A stretch of DNA of 64,000 bases from Pseudonocardia sp. TRM90224 (GTDB taxonomy: Bacteria; Actinomycetota; Actinomycetes; Mycobacteriales; Pseudonocardiaceae). The stretch's first letter is position 1. Each line of letters starts with the position of its first letter. The position numbers and the translations under genes are program-made. Under the pieces are notes generated by a model. That model made no database searches. It was not told where the DNA came from and worked only from the letters and a program-made list of their open reading frames with translations. Where the stretch lies: the NCBI RefSeq assembly GCF_021245725.1, contig NZ_JAJGSX010000011.1:62001-126000 (forward strand). Reading direction: 5' to 3'. Positions 42,233-52,300 of this stretch are shown in pieces.

Positions 42233-43616
42233 CGCGCATCCCGTCGTTGGCGACGTGCTTCTCCAGCAGGTGCTTGATCTCCGAGAGCGTGCGTTCCTCC
42301 GTGACGCCCGGGATGTACGTCGTGCCCGCGAGCGGGACCTTCGCCATCGCCGCCGCCTCGGTGGTGAGCGCGCAGAGGTCCTCCGGTTCGAGGCTGTGCA
42401 CGCTGGTCTTGCCGCATGCGCGGGCCAGCATCTGCACCTCCAGCGTGAGCGTGTGCAGGAAGTTGTAGACCCGCTCGGCCGCGGCGTCGACCTCGAGGCG
42501 TTTGCGCAGCTCCGGGTCCTGCGTCGCGACGCCGACGGGGCAGCGCCCGGTGTGGCAGTGGTAGCAGCTGCCGGCCGGGACACCGACCGTGCCCTCGTAG
42601 TCGGTGACGCCCGGGATCTCCTTGTTGCAGTTGAGCGCCATCAGCGACGAGTGGCCGATCGCGATGGCCGTCGCGCCGAGCGCGAGGCACTTGGCGATGT
42701 CCCCGCCGTTGCGGATGCCGCCGGCGACGACGAGGTCGATCTCGTCGGCCAGCCCGACGTCCTCCAGCGCGCGCCGCGCCTCTGGGATCGCCGCCATCAG
42801 CGGGATGCCGGTCTCCTCCGCCGCGATGTGCGGCCCCGCGCCGGTGCCGCCCTCCGCGCCGTCGAGGTAGATGATGTCCGGCCCGCACTTCGCCGCCATC
42901 CGCACGTCGTCGTAGACGCGCGCGGCGCCCAGCTTCAGCTGGATCGGCACCTGGTAGTCGGTGGCCTCGCGGATCTCCTGGATCTTCAGCGACAGGTCGT
43001 CGGGCCCGAGCCAGTCGGGGTGCCGCGCGGGGGAGCGCTGGTCGATCCCCGCCGGCAGCGAGCGCATCTCGGCGACCTGCTCGGTGACCTTCTGGCCCAT
43101 CAGGTGCCCGCCGAGCCCGACCTTGCAGCCCTGCCCGATGAAGAACTCGACGGCGTCGGCGAGCATGAGGTGGTGCGGGTTGAACCCGTACCGGCTCTGG
43201 ATCACCTGGTAGTACCACTTGGTCGAGAGGTCGCGTTCCGGCGGGATCATGCCGCCCTCGCCGGAGCACGTCGCCGTGCCGGCCATCGACGCGCCCTTGG
43301 CCAGCGCCATCTTCGCTTCCAGCGACAGCGCGCCGAAGCTCATCCCGGTGATGTAGACGGGGATGTCGAGCTCGATCGGGTTCTTCGCGAACCGCGCACC
43401 GAGCACGGTCTTCGTCTCGCACTTCTCGCGGTAGCCCTCGATGACGAACCGGGTCAGCGTGCCCGGCAGGAACATCAGCTCGTCCCAGTGCGGGATCGGC
43501 TTGAACATCGAGAAGCCGCGCATGCGGTAGCGGCCCAGCTCGGACTTGACGTGGATGTCGTTGATCACTTCGGGCGTGAAGATCCGGCTGTGCCCGAGAA
43601 CCTGCTTGTCGTCCAT
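42225..43616 (-). CDS. mgsC: N-methylglutamate synthase subunit C / FMN-binding glutamate-synthase-like protein (GlxD)
   Basis: 463 residues, glutamate-synthase central/FMN TIM-barrel fold. FMN/2-oxoglutarate-region motifs ITGMSFGALSLEAKMALAKGA, TATCSGEGGMIPPER, YLDGAEGGTGAGP, and DLVVAGGIRNGGDIAKCLALGA. The iron-sulfur segment is CYHCHTGRCPVG. In the N-methylglutamate pathway the MgsABC complex forms N-methylglutamate from gamma-glutamylmethylamide (or methylamine) and glutamate. The assignment rests on the order gmaS-mgsA-mgsB-mgsC. Confidence 0.9.
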   Translation of the reverse strand: MDDKQVLGHSRIFTPEVINDIHVKSELGRYRMRGFSMFKPIPHWDELMFLPGTLTRFVIEGYREKCETKTVLGARFAKNPIELDIPVYITGMSFGALSLEAKMALAKGASMAGTATCSGEGGMIPPERDLSTKWYYQVIQSRYGFNPHHLMLADAVEFFIGQGCKVGLGGHLMGQKVTEQVAEMRSLPAGIDQRSPARHPDWLGPDDLSLKIQEIREATDYQVPIQLKLGAARVYDDVRMAAKCGPDIIYLDGAEGGTGAGPHIAAEETGIPLMAAIPEARRALEDVGLADEIDLVVAGGIRNGGDIAKCLALGATAIAIGHSSLMALNCNKEIPGVTDYEGTVGVPAGSCYHCHTGRCPVGVATQDPELRKRLEVDAAAERVYNFLHTLTLEVQMLARACGKTSVHSLEPEDLCALTTEAAAMAKVPLAGTTYIPGVTEERTLSEIKHLLEKHVANDGMRDV

Positions 43617-43625
43617 CCGGCGCTC

Positions 43626-44417
43626 CTAGAGAACGAGCTTGCGCTCGGTGGGCTCGAGGTTGTCGTAGTTCCACAGCTTCTTGCCGCACACGAACTTGCG
43701 GAACGTGTCGGGCCGGTCCATCCGGTAGATGCGGAACTTGCGGTCGATCAGCTCGTGGTCGGCGTCGGTCATCTCGGCCTCGACGCAGTCGACGCCCAGC
43801 GCGGCGACCTTCCCGCCCACGTAGAGCTGCCCGTCGTACATCGAGTCGCCGAGGCCCTGGCCCGCGTCGCCGCAGATGATCTGACGGCCGCGCTGCATCA
43901 TGAAGCCGGTCATCGAGCCGACGTTGCCGCCGACGATGATCGTGCCGCCCTTCTGGTCGATCCCGGTCCGCGCGCCGGCGTGGCCGCGCACCACGAGGTC
44001 GCCGCCGCGCAGCGCCGCACCGGTGAGCGAGCCGGCGTTCTTGTCGATCACGACGACGCCGGACATCATGTTCTCCGCGACCGACCAGCCGACGCGCCCC
44101 GTGATGTGGATCTCGGGGCCGTCGATGAGGCCGCACCCGAAGTAGCCGAGGCTGCCGTTGATCGTGATCCGGCAGCGGGTGAGCAGCCCGACCGCGATCG
44201 AGTGCTGCGCCCCGGGGTTGTGGATGGTCAGCTCGGTGACGCCCTCGGTGTAGAGCAGCCGCCGCGCCTCCAGGTTGATCTGGCGCGGGGTGAGCCCGGC
44301 CGCGTCGAACTCGGCCGTCTCCCCGGCCACCGTCGCGATCATCGGAGCCTTGGTGTCGGGCTCGGCGAGGCCACGGTGGTCGACCCTGTGGGAACTCTTG
44401 GGTGTCACCTGCTCCAC
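43626..44417 (-). CDS. mgsB: N-methylglutamate synthase subunit B / GXGXG-domain protein (GlxC)
   Basis: 263 residues. From about residue 75 it has the repeated beta-helix of the glutamate synthase GXGXG domain (GSLGYFGCGLIDGPEIHITGRVGWSVAENM, GGDLVVRGHAGARTGIDQKGGTIIVGGNVG). The N-terminal ~30 residues are variable. Overlaps mgsA by 13 bp and lies 9 bp before mgsC. Structural subunit linking amidotransferase and FMN subunits. Confidence 0.9.
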   Translation of the reverse strand: MEQVTPKSSHRVDHRGLAEPDTKAPMIATVAGETAEFDAAGLTPRQINLEARRLLYTEGVTELTIHNPGAQHSIAVGLLTRCRITINGSLGYFGCGLIDGPEIHITGRVGWSVAENMMSGVVVIDKNAGSLTGAALRGGDLVVRGHAGARTGIDQKGGTIIVGGNVGSMTGFMMQRGRQIICGDAGQGLGDSMYDGQLYVGGKVAALGVDCVEAEMTDADHELIDRKFRIYRMDRPDTFRKFVCGKKLWNYDNLEPTERKLVL

Positions 44418-45334
44418 ACCAGCACCTCCCGCTCGTAGGGGTCGTAGGTGTCGATCTCCCGGTTCAGCACGGCCCTGATCGCGACCTCCTCCGACGCCAG
44501 CGCCACCAGGTCGTCCGCTTCATAGAGCACCAGCGGCTTCGCGGCCATCTCGTCCTTGGCCACCCCGAGCTGGTCGGACGTGACGACGAGGTAGGTGAAG
44601 ACGCCGTCGAGGTCGTCGAGGCTCTGCTTCATCGCCGTCTCCAGCGAGAGCCCGTCGGACATCCGCTGCGCGATGTAGACGGCGATGATCTCCGAGTCGC
44701 ACTCCGACTGGAACCGGTGGCCCATCCGCTCCAGCCGCCGCCGCCACTGGTGGTAGTTGGTGAGCTGGCCGTTGTGCACCACCGCGACATCGGAGAACGG
44801 GTAGGCCCAGTACGGGTGCGCGCCGGCGATGTCGACGTCGCTCTCGGTCGCCATCCGCACGTGCCCGATCGCGTGGGTGCCGCGGAACCCGTCGAGCCGG
44901 TACTGCTCGGCCACGCTCCTCGCGTCGCCGAGATCCTTGACGATCTCCAGCGAGCGCCCGAGGGAGAGCACCTCCGCGCCGGGCACGTCCTCGACGAAGT
45001 CGGCGAGCGGCTTCAGCTCGCCGTCGTAGCGGAACGTCGCCCGGTAGGCGTACTCCGACTCGCCCTGCACGCGGTCGACGCTCGCGCCGAGCTTCGCCAG
45101 CCGCGCCTCGACCTCACGACGGTTGCGCTCGAGTCGCTCGGTGAAGTCGAAGTCGCGGTGCTGCGTGGGGTCGGCCAGCGTGAAGCGCATGACGGTGAGC
45201 TCGTTCGGCTCGCCGTACAGCGCGTACCCCGTCGAGTCGGGGCCGCGGTGGCGCATCGACTGGAGCATCCTGGCCATGTCGCGGCCGACGTCCCCCGTCC
45301 GGCCCCGGTAGATGATCCCTGCGATTCCGCACAT
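44405..45334 (-). CDS. mgsA: N-methylglutamate synthase subunit A / class II glutamine amidotransferase (GlxB)
   Basis: 309 residues. Starts MCGIAGIIYRGRTG: Cys2 becomes the N-terminal nucleophile after Met removal, so ATG 45334 is the start rather than the ATG two codons earlier. The GAAGGGG ribosome-binding site is also correctly spaced only for 45334. Ntn-fold motifs: RHRGPDSTGYALYGE, GHVRMATESDVDIAGAHPYW, VVHNGQLTNYHQWRR. Supplies the amide-nitrogen hydrolysing half of the MgsABC complex. Confidence 0.92.
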   Translation of the reverse strand: MCGIAGIIYRGRTGDVGRDMARMLQSMRHRGPDSTGYALYGEPNELTVMRFTLADPTQHRDFDFTERLERNRREVEARLAKLGASVDRVQGESEYAYRATFRYDGELKPLADFVEDVPGAEVLSLGRSLEIVKDLGDARSVAEQYRLDGFRGTHAIGHVRMATESDVDIAGAHPYWAYPFSDVAVVHNGQLTNYHQWRRRLERMGHRFQSECDSEIIAVYIAQRMSDGLSLETAMKQSLDDLDGVFTYLVVTSDQLGVAKDEMAAKPLVLYEADDLVALASEEVAIRAVLNREIDTYDPYEREVLVWSR

Positions 45335-45370
45335 GGGCATTCCCCTTCACAACAGGGCAGTTCAGGCAGT

Positions 45371-46768
45371 TCAGGGCAGGATGTCGAGGTACTCCTTGAC
45401 GTCCCAGTCGGTCACCGCGGCGCAGAACCGCTCCCACTCGTCACGCTTGTAGTGCTCGAAGACCGTGTACATCTCGCCGGGCAGCGCGCTCTGCACGACC
45501 TCGTCGGCCTCCAGCGCGGCGAGCGCGTCGCCGAGGGTCATCGGGATCTTGCGGACCTCCTTGCCCTCGGCGAGCGCCTCGTAGATGTTGCGCTCCTCCG
45601 GCGGGCCGGGGTCGAGGTTGCGCTTGATGCCGTCGGCCATCGCCTTGATCAACCCGGCCATCGAGAGGTACGGGTTCACCGCGGAGTCGACGGAGCGGTA
45701 CTCGAACCGGTCGGGCGAGCTGACTCGCAGCGCCGTCGTCCGGTTCTGGTAGCCCCAGTCGGCGTAGAGCGGTGCCCAGAACCCGGTGTCCCAGAGCCGA
45801 CGGTAGGAGTTGACGGTCGGGGAGGTCAGGCAGGTCAGCGCGTTCAGGTGTTCCAGCACACCGCCGATCGCGGCGAGCCCGAGCTTGCTGGGCATGCGGG
45901 GGTTGTCGCCCTCGGGGAGGAACGCGTTGGTGTCGCCCTGCCAGAGCGAGATGTTGTGGTGGCACCCGTTCGCGGAGACGCCGGTGAACGGTTTCGGCAT
46001 GAAGCAGGGGAACGCACCCAGCTCCCTGCCGACCTGCCGGCAGATCTGGCGGTAGGTGGTGAGCCGGTCGGCGGTGTGCTCGGCGCGGTCGAACTGCCAG
46101 TTCAGCTCCAGCTGCCCGGGCGCGTCCTCGTGGTCGCCCTGGATCATGTCCAGGCCCATCGCCGTCGAGTACTCGATCACCTTGTGGATCAGCGGCTGCA
46201 GCTCAGCGAACTGGTCGATGTGGTAGCAGTACGGCTTGGTCATGCCCTCGACGGACGGGGTGCCGTCGGGGTTGAGCTTGAGCCACATCATCTCCGGCTC
46301 GGTGCCGGCACGCAGGTGCAGGCCGGTCTCCTGCTCGAACTCCTTGTGGATCCGCTTGAGGTTGCCGCGGCAGTCGGAGCTCAGGAACGCGCCGGGGTCG
46401 ACCTCCTCCTCCTTGCAGCGGAACAGCGTGCAGAACACCCGTGCCGTCTTCGGGTCCCATGGCAGGACGCAGAACGTCTCGGTGTCGGGGAGCCCGACCA
46501 GCTCACGCGCCTCCGGCCCGTACCCGATGTAGTCGCCGTGGCGGTCGATGAACAGGTTCGCCGTTGAGCCGTAGACGAGCTGGAAGCCCTTCTCGGCGAA
46601 TCGCTCCCAGTGCGCGGCCGGAGCACCCTTGCCCATGATCCGTCCGGTGACGGAGACGAACTGGTAGTAGATGTACTGCACGCCGCTCTTGTCGATCTCG
46701 CGACGCACCCTGGCGATGTCCTCGGAACGACCATCGGTGGCCAGGAATTGATCGAGATCGGTGTCCAT
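45371..46768 (-). CDS. gmaS: Glutamine synthetase type III, probable gamma-glutamylmethylamide synthetase
   Basis: 465 residues with the GS catalytic fold: GTEPEMMWLKL, MIQGDHEDAPGQLELNW, KPFTGVSANGCHHNISLW, and NRTTALRVSSPDRFEYRSVDSAVNPY. GmaS ligates methylamine to glutamate with ATP, giving gamma-glutamylmethylamide. The sequence is not that of the housekeeping GlnA (no adenylylation-loop Tyr region), and the position directly upstream of mgsABC fixes the likely role; use of ammonia or ethylamine cannot be excluded. First gene of the leftward operon; an operator-like palindrome sits upstream. Confidence 0.88.
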   Translation of the reverse strand: MDTDLDQFLATDGRSEDIARVRREIDKSGVQYIYYQFVSVTGRIMGKGAPAAHWERFAEKGFQLVYGSTANLFIDRHGDYIGYGPEARELVGLPDTETFCVLPWDPKTARVFCTLFRCKEEEVDPGAFLSSDCRGNLKRIHKEFEQETGLHLRAGTEPEMMWLKLNPDGTPSVEGMTKPYCYHIDQFAELQPLIHKVIEYSTAMGLDMIQGDHEDAPGQLELNWQFDRAEHTADRLTTYRQICRQVGRELGAFPCFMPKPFTGVSANGCHHNISLWQGDTNAFLPEGDNPRMPSKLGLAAIGGVLEHLNALTCLTSPTVNSYRRLWDTGFWAPLYADWGYQNRTTALRVSSPDRFEYRSVDSAVNPYLSMAGLIKAMADGIKRNLDPGPPEERNIYEALAEGKEVRKIPMTLGDALAALEADEVVQSALPGEMYTVFEHYKRDEWERFCAAVTDWDVKEYLDILP

Positions 46769-46855
46769 GAAACCCCTCCACATCGAGCGCCGGTGCTGCC
46801 GTGGGAGTTCTGCGATCCGTGTGGGATCCCCTCGAGATCCACGGACAGTAAACCG

Positions 46856-46874
46856 TGTCTCGTGTGACGAGACA
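46856..46874. promoter_or_regulatory. Operator-like palindrome between gmaS and XRE regulator
   Basis: Perfect 8-bp arms TGTCTCGT-GTG-ACGAGACA (46856-46874) in the 139-bp divergent spacer. It lies 33 bp before the regulator GTG and 88 bp before the gmaS start. The best candidate binding site for the XRE-cupin regulator. Confidence 0.55.
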
Positions 46875-46907
46875 ACGGGGAAGTAGTTGTGCGCTACCGT
46901 TGACACC

Positions 46908-47570
46908 GTGAGCATCGAGGCGGTAACCGAGGGGGACGACCCGGTCGATGACAGGGCCGATGACCGGGCCGACCACCGGGCCGACGACCGGCCCGGTAGC
47001 GGGCTCGAGGAGTCGCTGGCGACCGTCATCGCCGAGCGGGTGCGCGAGTTCCGGCTGCGGCACGGGTGGACGGTCGGGCGCCTCGCCGACGAGTGCGGGC
47101 TGTCCAAGAGCATGCTCTCCAAGATCGAGAACGCCCAGACGTCGCCGAGCCTCGCGACGATCGCGCGGCTGTCGGAGGCTCTCGCGGTGCCGGTCACGGC
47201 GTTCTTCCGGGGGCTGTCGGAGGAGCAGGACGTCATCCTGGTCAAGGCCGGCGGCGGGCTGGACATCCAGCACCGCGGCTCGGAGCGCGGCCAGCGCTAC
47301 CAGACCCTCGGAACGATGCGGGCGCCGCACGACAGCCTCGAGTCGATGCTTGTGACGCTCACCGAACGGGCCGACGCCTTCCCGCTCTACCAGCACGCCG
47401 GCACCGAGCTCATCTTCATGATCAGCGGGAAGATGGAGTACTGCTACGGCAACACCCGCTACGTGCTGGAGGCCGGCGACACCCTGCAGTTCGTCGGCGA
47501 GGTGACGCACGGGCCCGGCGAGCTGATCCAGCTCCCCATCCAGTTCCTCGCGGTCAAGGCCCGCGCGTAG
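46908..47570 (+). CDS. XRE family transcriptional regulator with C-terminal cupin domain
   Basis: 220 residues. N-terminal ~25 residues are Asp/Arg repeats coded by a 12-bp tandem repeat. HTH about 35-95 (VREFRLRHGWTVGRLADECGLSKSMLSKIENAQTSPSL). Cupin_2 domain about 130-215 (LYQHAGTELIFMISGKMEYCYGNTRYVLEAGD), the likely effector pocket. Regulators of this build control amine and polyamine catabolism in many bacteria. Divergent from gmaS and upstream of soxB on the same strand, so it probably controls both. GTG at 46908 chosen after CTACCGTTGACACC. Confidence 0.92.
   Translation: MSIEAVTEGDDPVDDRADDRADHRADDRPGSGLEESLATVIAERVREFRLRHGWTVGRLADECGLSKSMLSKIENAQTSPSLATIARLSEALAVPVTAFFRGLSEEQDVILVKAGGGLDIQHRGSERGQRYQTLGTMRAPHDSLESMLVTLTERADAFPLYQHAGTELIFMISGKMEYCYGNTRYVLEAGDTLQFVGEVTHGPGELIQLPIQFLAVKARA
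46947..46994. repeat. 12-bp in-frame tandem repeat in XRE regulator 5' end
   Basis: Four degenerate units (GATGACAGGGCC, GATGACCGGGCC, GACCACCGGGCC, GACGACCGGCCC) encoding Asp-Asp/His-Arg-Ala repeats before the HTH. Probably a flexible acidic/basic arm. Confidence 0.85.
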
Positions 47571-47608
47571 CCCACCGGCCCACCGCCCCGCGGCGCGCCC
47601 GCCCAGGG

Positions 47609-47667
47609 GAGGGCAGGAAAGCCACTTTCCTGCCCCCACAGGGCCGGAAAGTGGCTTTCCTGCCCTC
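47609..47667. repeat. Intergenic palindrome, family A copy 4
   Basis: 59 bp, perfect 20-bp arms (47609-47628, 47648-47667) identical to A1-A3. The only A copy between codirectional genes (XRE regulator and soxB). Confidence 0.92.
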
Positions 47668-47718
47668 GCGGGTGCGTCGGCTGCGCGCACCGCGAGCCGC
47701 AGAAGCCTGTGCACTGTG

Positions 47719-47735
47719 GGTGGACAAGGTCCACC
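47719..47735. promoter_or_regulatory. Inverted repeat upstream of soxB-type operon
   Basis: GGTGGAC-AAG-GTCCACC (47719-47735), 50 bp before the GTG of the oxidase beta subunit. It lies in the non-coding stretch 47668-47785 that must contain the operon promoter. Not the same sequence as the gmaS palindrome. Confidence 0.4.
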
Positions 47736-47785
47736 GTTGCTGAGTATGGTCCCCGTCACTGGCCGCCGAGCGAGAGGCTTGTGGC

Positions 47786-49045
47786 GTGATCGATCGCAAC
47801 GGCAAGTACTCCGCGATCAGCCTGATCACCCATGGGTTGCGCAAATCGGAATGGCCGCGCGCGTGGCGCGCGCACGATCTCCGCAAGAGCTACGACGTCG
47901 TCGTCATCGGCGGCGGCGTGCACGGTCTGGCCACCGCCTATTACCTCGCGAAGAACCACGGCATCACGAATGTCGCGGTGCTCGACAAGGGGTATCTGGG
48001 CGGCGGCGGCTCGGGCCGCAACACCGCGATCCTGCGCTCCAACTACCTCACACCCGAGGGCGTCCGGTTCTACGACCGCTCGCTGGAGCTGTACCGCCAC
48101 CTCGCGGCCGACCTGAACTTCAACGTCATGTTCTCCCGGCGCGGGCACCTCACCCTGGCCCACAACGACGGCTCGCTGCGCACCATGCGCTGGCGCGCCG
48201 AGGTCAACAAGCTGCAGGGCATCGACTCGCAGGTGATCGATCCGGCGCAGGTCAAGGAACTGGTCCCGCACCTGGACACGTCCGACGAGACCCGCTACCC
48301 GATCCTGGGCGCGCTCTACCACCCACCGGGCGGCATCATCCGCCACGACGCCGTGGTCTGGGGCTATGCCCGCGCCGCCGACCGGCTCGGGGTGCACCTG
48401 CACCAGAAGACCGAGGTCACCGGCATCGACGTGGTGAACGAGAGGGTCACCGGCGTCCGGACGAACCGCGGCGCGATCTCCGCGCCGATCGTCGTGAACT
48501 GCACAGCCGGCTGGTCGACCCTCATCTCCGACATGGCAGGCGTGCGCACCCCGGTCCAGACGTTCCCGCTGCAGGCCGCGGTCACCGAGCCGGTGCGCCC
48601 GTTCCTGCACGCCGTGGTCGTCTCCGGCACCCTGCACGTCTACGTCAGTCAGACCGACCGGGGTGAGCTCGTGTTCGGCGCGAGCGTCGACCCGTTCCAG
48701 TCGTACTCGATGCGCGGCTCCCTCGAGTTCGTCGAGGGGCTCGCCGCGCACGTCCTGGAGCTCATGCCGGGCCTGTCGCAGATGCGGCTGCTGCGGCAGT
48801 GGGCCGGGCTCTGCGACATGACGCCCGACTACTCGCCGATCATGGGCACGACCCCCGTCGAGGGTTTCTACCTGGACGTCGGGTGGGGCACCTACGGCTT
48901 CAAGGCAGGCCCGGTGTCGGGCGAGTCGATGGCGCAGGCGATCGCCACCCGCTCGACCCCGGAGATCATCTCGGCGTTCGGACTCGACCGGTTCGCCGAG
49001 GGCGAGCTGGTGGGGGAGAAGGGCGCAGCAGCCGTCGGGCACTAG
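47786..49045 (+). CDS. soxB: Heterotetrameric sarcosine oxidase / N-methylglutamate dehydrogenase, beta subunit
   Basis: 419 residues, FAD-dependent DAO fold. Dinucleotide motif VVVIGGGVHGLATAYYLAK near residue 38, then GYLGGGGSGRNTAILRSNYLTPEGVRFYD as in SoxB/MgdA, and the C-terminal FAD closure WAGLCDMTPDYSPIMGTTPVEGFYLDVGWGTYGFKAGP. Oxidatively demethylates an N-methyl amino acid. Because it is linked to gmaS-mgsABC, N-methylglutamate is the likeliest substrate (MgdA); sarcosine remains possible. GTG start with GAGAGG site. Confidence 0.92.
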   Translation: MIDRNGKYSAISLITHGLRKSEWPRAWRAHDLRKSYDVVVIGGGVHGLATAYYLAKNHGITNVAVLDKGYLGGGGSGRNTAILRSNYLTPEGVRFYDRSLELYRHLAADLNFNVMFSRRGHLTLAHNDGSLRTMRWRAEVNKLQGIDSQVIDPAQVKELVPHLDTSDETRYPILGALYHPPGGIIRHDAVVWGYARAADRLGVHLHQKTEVTGIDVVNERVTGVRTNRGAISAPIVVNCTAGWSTLISDMAGVRTPVQTFPLQAAVTEPVRPFLHAVVVSGTLHVYVSQTDRGELVFGASVDPFQSYSMRGSLEFVEGLAAHVLELMPGLSQMRLLRQWAGLCDMTPDYSPIMGTTPVEGFYLDVGWGTYGFKAGPVSGESMAQAIATRSTPEIISAFGLDRFAEGELVGEKGAAAVGH

Positions 49046-49060
49046 AGCGTCTGGAGGATC

Positions 49061-49303
49061 ATGATCGAGCTGCCCTGCCCGTGGTGCGGGCCGCGTGGTG
49101 TGAGCGAGTTCCGCTACGTGGGCGAGGGCGCCACCCGCCCCGACCCCGCCACGGCCACCCCGCAGGAGTGGCGCGCCTACCTCTACCTGCACGAGAACGC
49201 CCGCGGCTGGGTGCGTGAGAACTGGTACCACACCGCCGGCTGCCGCCGGTTCTTCAAGCTCGAGCGCGAAACGGAGTCCAACGAGACCCGGGCGGCGACA
49301 TGA
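49061..49303 (+). CDS. soxD: Heterotetrameric sarcosine oxidase / N-methylglutamate dehydrogenase, delta subunit
   Basis: 80 residues, the small zinc subunit. Cys6-x2-Cys9 (LPCPWCG) and His57-x3-Cys61 (YHTAGCRRFF) match the zinc site of sarcosine oxidase delta subunits (known family feature). Typical EWRAYLYLHENARGWVRENWYH segment. ATG after GGAGGATC, 15 bp after soxB; 4-bp overlap with the alpha gene. Confidence 0.94.
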   Translation: MIELPCPWCGPRGVSEFRYVGEGATRPDPATATPQEWRAYLYLHENARGWVRENWYHTAGCRRFFKLERETESNETRAAT

Positions 49304-52300
49304 CCTCCCACCGGCTCACGCGCCAGCAGGGTGAGGTCATCGACCGCGCCCGCACCATCGCGTTCACCTGGAACGGCCGCAACGTCACCGCCCACCCCGG
49401 CGACACGATCGTCTCCGCGCTCGCGGCCGCCGGCGAACGCGTGTTCTCCCGCAGCTTCAAGTACCACCGCCCGCGCGGCCTGCTCACCGCCAGCTACCAC
49501 GACCCCGGCACGATCCTGCAGGTCGACGACGAGCCCAACGTCCGCGCCGCGCACCGGCTCGCCACCCCCGGCATCGCGGTGTCGTCGCAGAACACCTGGC
49601 CGTCGCTGAAGCTCGACGTCAAGGCCGTCAACCAGGTCGTCGGCCGGTTCCTCGCGCCGGGCTTCTACTACAAGACCTTCATCCAGCCCGAGCGGCTCTG
49701 GCCGGTCTACGAGAAGGTGCTCGCCCGGTTCGCCCACGCCGGCCGCATCTCCGGCAACGCCCCGCACCTGCAGTCGCACAAGCGGTTCGCCCACCCCGAC
49801 GTGCTCGTCGCCGGCGGCGGCCCCGCGGGCATCACGGCCGCGCTCGCAGCCGCCCGGGCCGGCGCGCGCGTCATGCTCGTCGAGGAGGAGCACCAGCTGG
49901 GCGGGCACCTGCGCTGGGGCGGCTCCGCCGAGCTCGCGCGCCTCGCCGAGCTGCGGGCCGCCGTCGCTGCCGAGCCGGGCATCGAGGTGCTCTTCGACTC
50001 CGCCGTGCTCGGGCGCTACGACGGCAACTGGATCGCCGTCGTCGAGCGCGAACACGGCCACGAACGCCTGGTCAAGGCCCGCGCGGGCACGCTCGTCGTG
50101 GCGCCGGGGCTGATCGAGCGGCCGTACGTGTTCGCCGGTAACGACCTGCCTGGCGTGATGCTCTCGACCGCCGCCCGGCGGCTGATCAACTTGTACGCCG
50201 TGCGGCCCGGCGACCGCGCGGTTGTGCTCACCGCCAACGCCGACGGCGACGCCGTCGTCGCCGACCTGCGCCGAGCCGGTGTCGACGTCGCCCGGATCGT
50301 GGACGCCCGCCGCGGCGAGGACGTCGTGCGCGCGCACGGCCGCGGCCGCCTGCGTGCGGTCGAGCTGGCCGACGGCCGCAGGATCGAGGCAGACCTGCTG
50401 GTCACCGCCACCGGGTGGACCGCCCCGACCGCGCTGGTCAACCAGGCCGGCGACCGCCCGGTGTACGTCCCGCGCGCCGCCCGGTTCGTCCCCGGCCGCG
50501 ACCTGCCCGAATCAGTGCTGGTCGCGGGCGGGCTGGCCGGCGACGGCAGCCTCGACGAGCTGTGCGGGCACGCCGACGCCGTCGGCGGCGAGGCCGCCCG
50601 CCGCGCGCTGGCCCACCGCGCGCGCAAGCTCTCGGTGCTGCCGACCCGCACGGGGCCCGCGCCGGAACCGGCCCAGCGGGACGCGTCGCCGATCGCGGCG
50701 CTGCCGCTCGACGAGCACCCCGAGCTCTTCCGCGGCCGGACCCACGGGATCGTCGACTTCTCCGAGGACGTCTCCTCCGCCGACATCTTCACCGCGGCGA
50801 AGGAGGGCTACGACTCGGTCGAGCTGCTCAAGCGCTACACGACCGCGACGATGGGCCCCGCCCAGGGCAAGCTGGAGACGGTCAACACCGTCGAGGTGCT
50901 CGCCGAGGCCACCGGCTCCACCATCGCCGAGACCGGCACCACGACCTGGCGGCCGGTGCACGTGCCGGTGACCTTGGGCGCGCTCGCCGGGCGGATCAGC
51001 GAGCCGGTGCGGCGCTCCCCGATGCAGGCCGCGCACGAGCGACTGGGCGCGCGGCCGCTCGTCGCCGGCCAGTGGATCCGGCCCGACCACTACGGCGACC
51101 CGGTCGCCGAGGCGCGCGCGGTGCGCGAGTCGGTCGGGATCATCGACGTGACCCCGATCGGCAAGCTCGACCTGCGCGGCCCCGACGTCGCACAGCTGCT
51201 CAACCTGCTCTACGTCAACAAGTGGTCGAAGCTCGCAGTCGGGCGCGTCCGCTACGGCGTGATGTGCGCCGAGGACGGCGTGGTCTTCGACGACGGCGTC
51301 ACCGGACGGCTGGGTGAGGACCACTACCTGATGTCCACGACGTCCTCGGGCGCCGCGGCCGTGTGGGAGTGGGTCGAGAACTGGCTGCAGACCGAACGCC
51401 CGCAGTGGAAGGTCCACGTCACGCCGCTGACCACGGCGTACGCGAGCATCAACGTCGCCGGGCCGCGCTCGCGCGAGCTGGTCGGCCGCCTCGTCGAGGA
51501 CGTCGACCTGGCCGAGGACGCCTTCGGCTACATGAACGTGCGCACCGGGCGCCTCGCCGGCGTCGACGGCTGCGTGCTGTGGCGGATCGGCTTCACCGGT
51601 GAGCTCTCCTACGAGCTGCACGTGCCCGCCGGGTACGGGCTGCACGTCTGGGAGGCGCTGCTGGAGCACGGCGCCGACCTCGGCGTCCGCCCGTTCGGTG
51701 TGGAGGCGCAGCGCATCCTGCGGCTGGAGAAGGGCCACTTCATCGTCGGGCAGGACACCGACGGCCTGACCAGGGCGTTCAGCGCTGGGCTCGACTGGGC
51801 GGTGAAGCTCGACAAGGACGACTTCGCCGGCCGGCCCGAGCTCGTGTGGCAGGAGAAGTCGGGCGGCGGACCGCGGCTGGTCGGGCTGCAGCCGGTCGAC
51901 GGGTCGGTGGTGCCGCCCGAGGCGAGCCAGATCGTGATCGACGAGCGGATCGTCGGGCGGGTCACGTCCAGCCGGATGTCGCCGACGCTGCGCCGCTCCG
52001 TGTGCCTCGCCCAGCTCGACGCCCCGCTCGCCGTGCCCGGCACCGAGGTGACGGTGCTGCTGCCGGACGGGCGCCGGGTGCCGGCGCGCGTCACCGAGCA
52101 CCACGCGCACGTCGACCCGGAGGGCAACCGGCTGCGCGGCACGTCCGACGAACCGGTCGGGCCGGTCCGCGAGACCGGGACCGCGACGCTGCGCAGCCCG
52201 CTCGAAGCGCCGACCCGCGCGGTCGGCTCGGCCGCGCCGTGCGAAGCGACCGTCACCGACCTGTCGCACCTGACGAAGGTGCACGTCAGGGCCCCGCACG

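Noticed and set aside
45371..46768. Housekeeping glutamine synthetase (GlnA) assignment
   Set aside because: Sequence and linkage to mgsABC-like genes fit GSIII/GmaS better; no glnE or GlnA-type neighbours.
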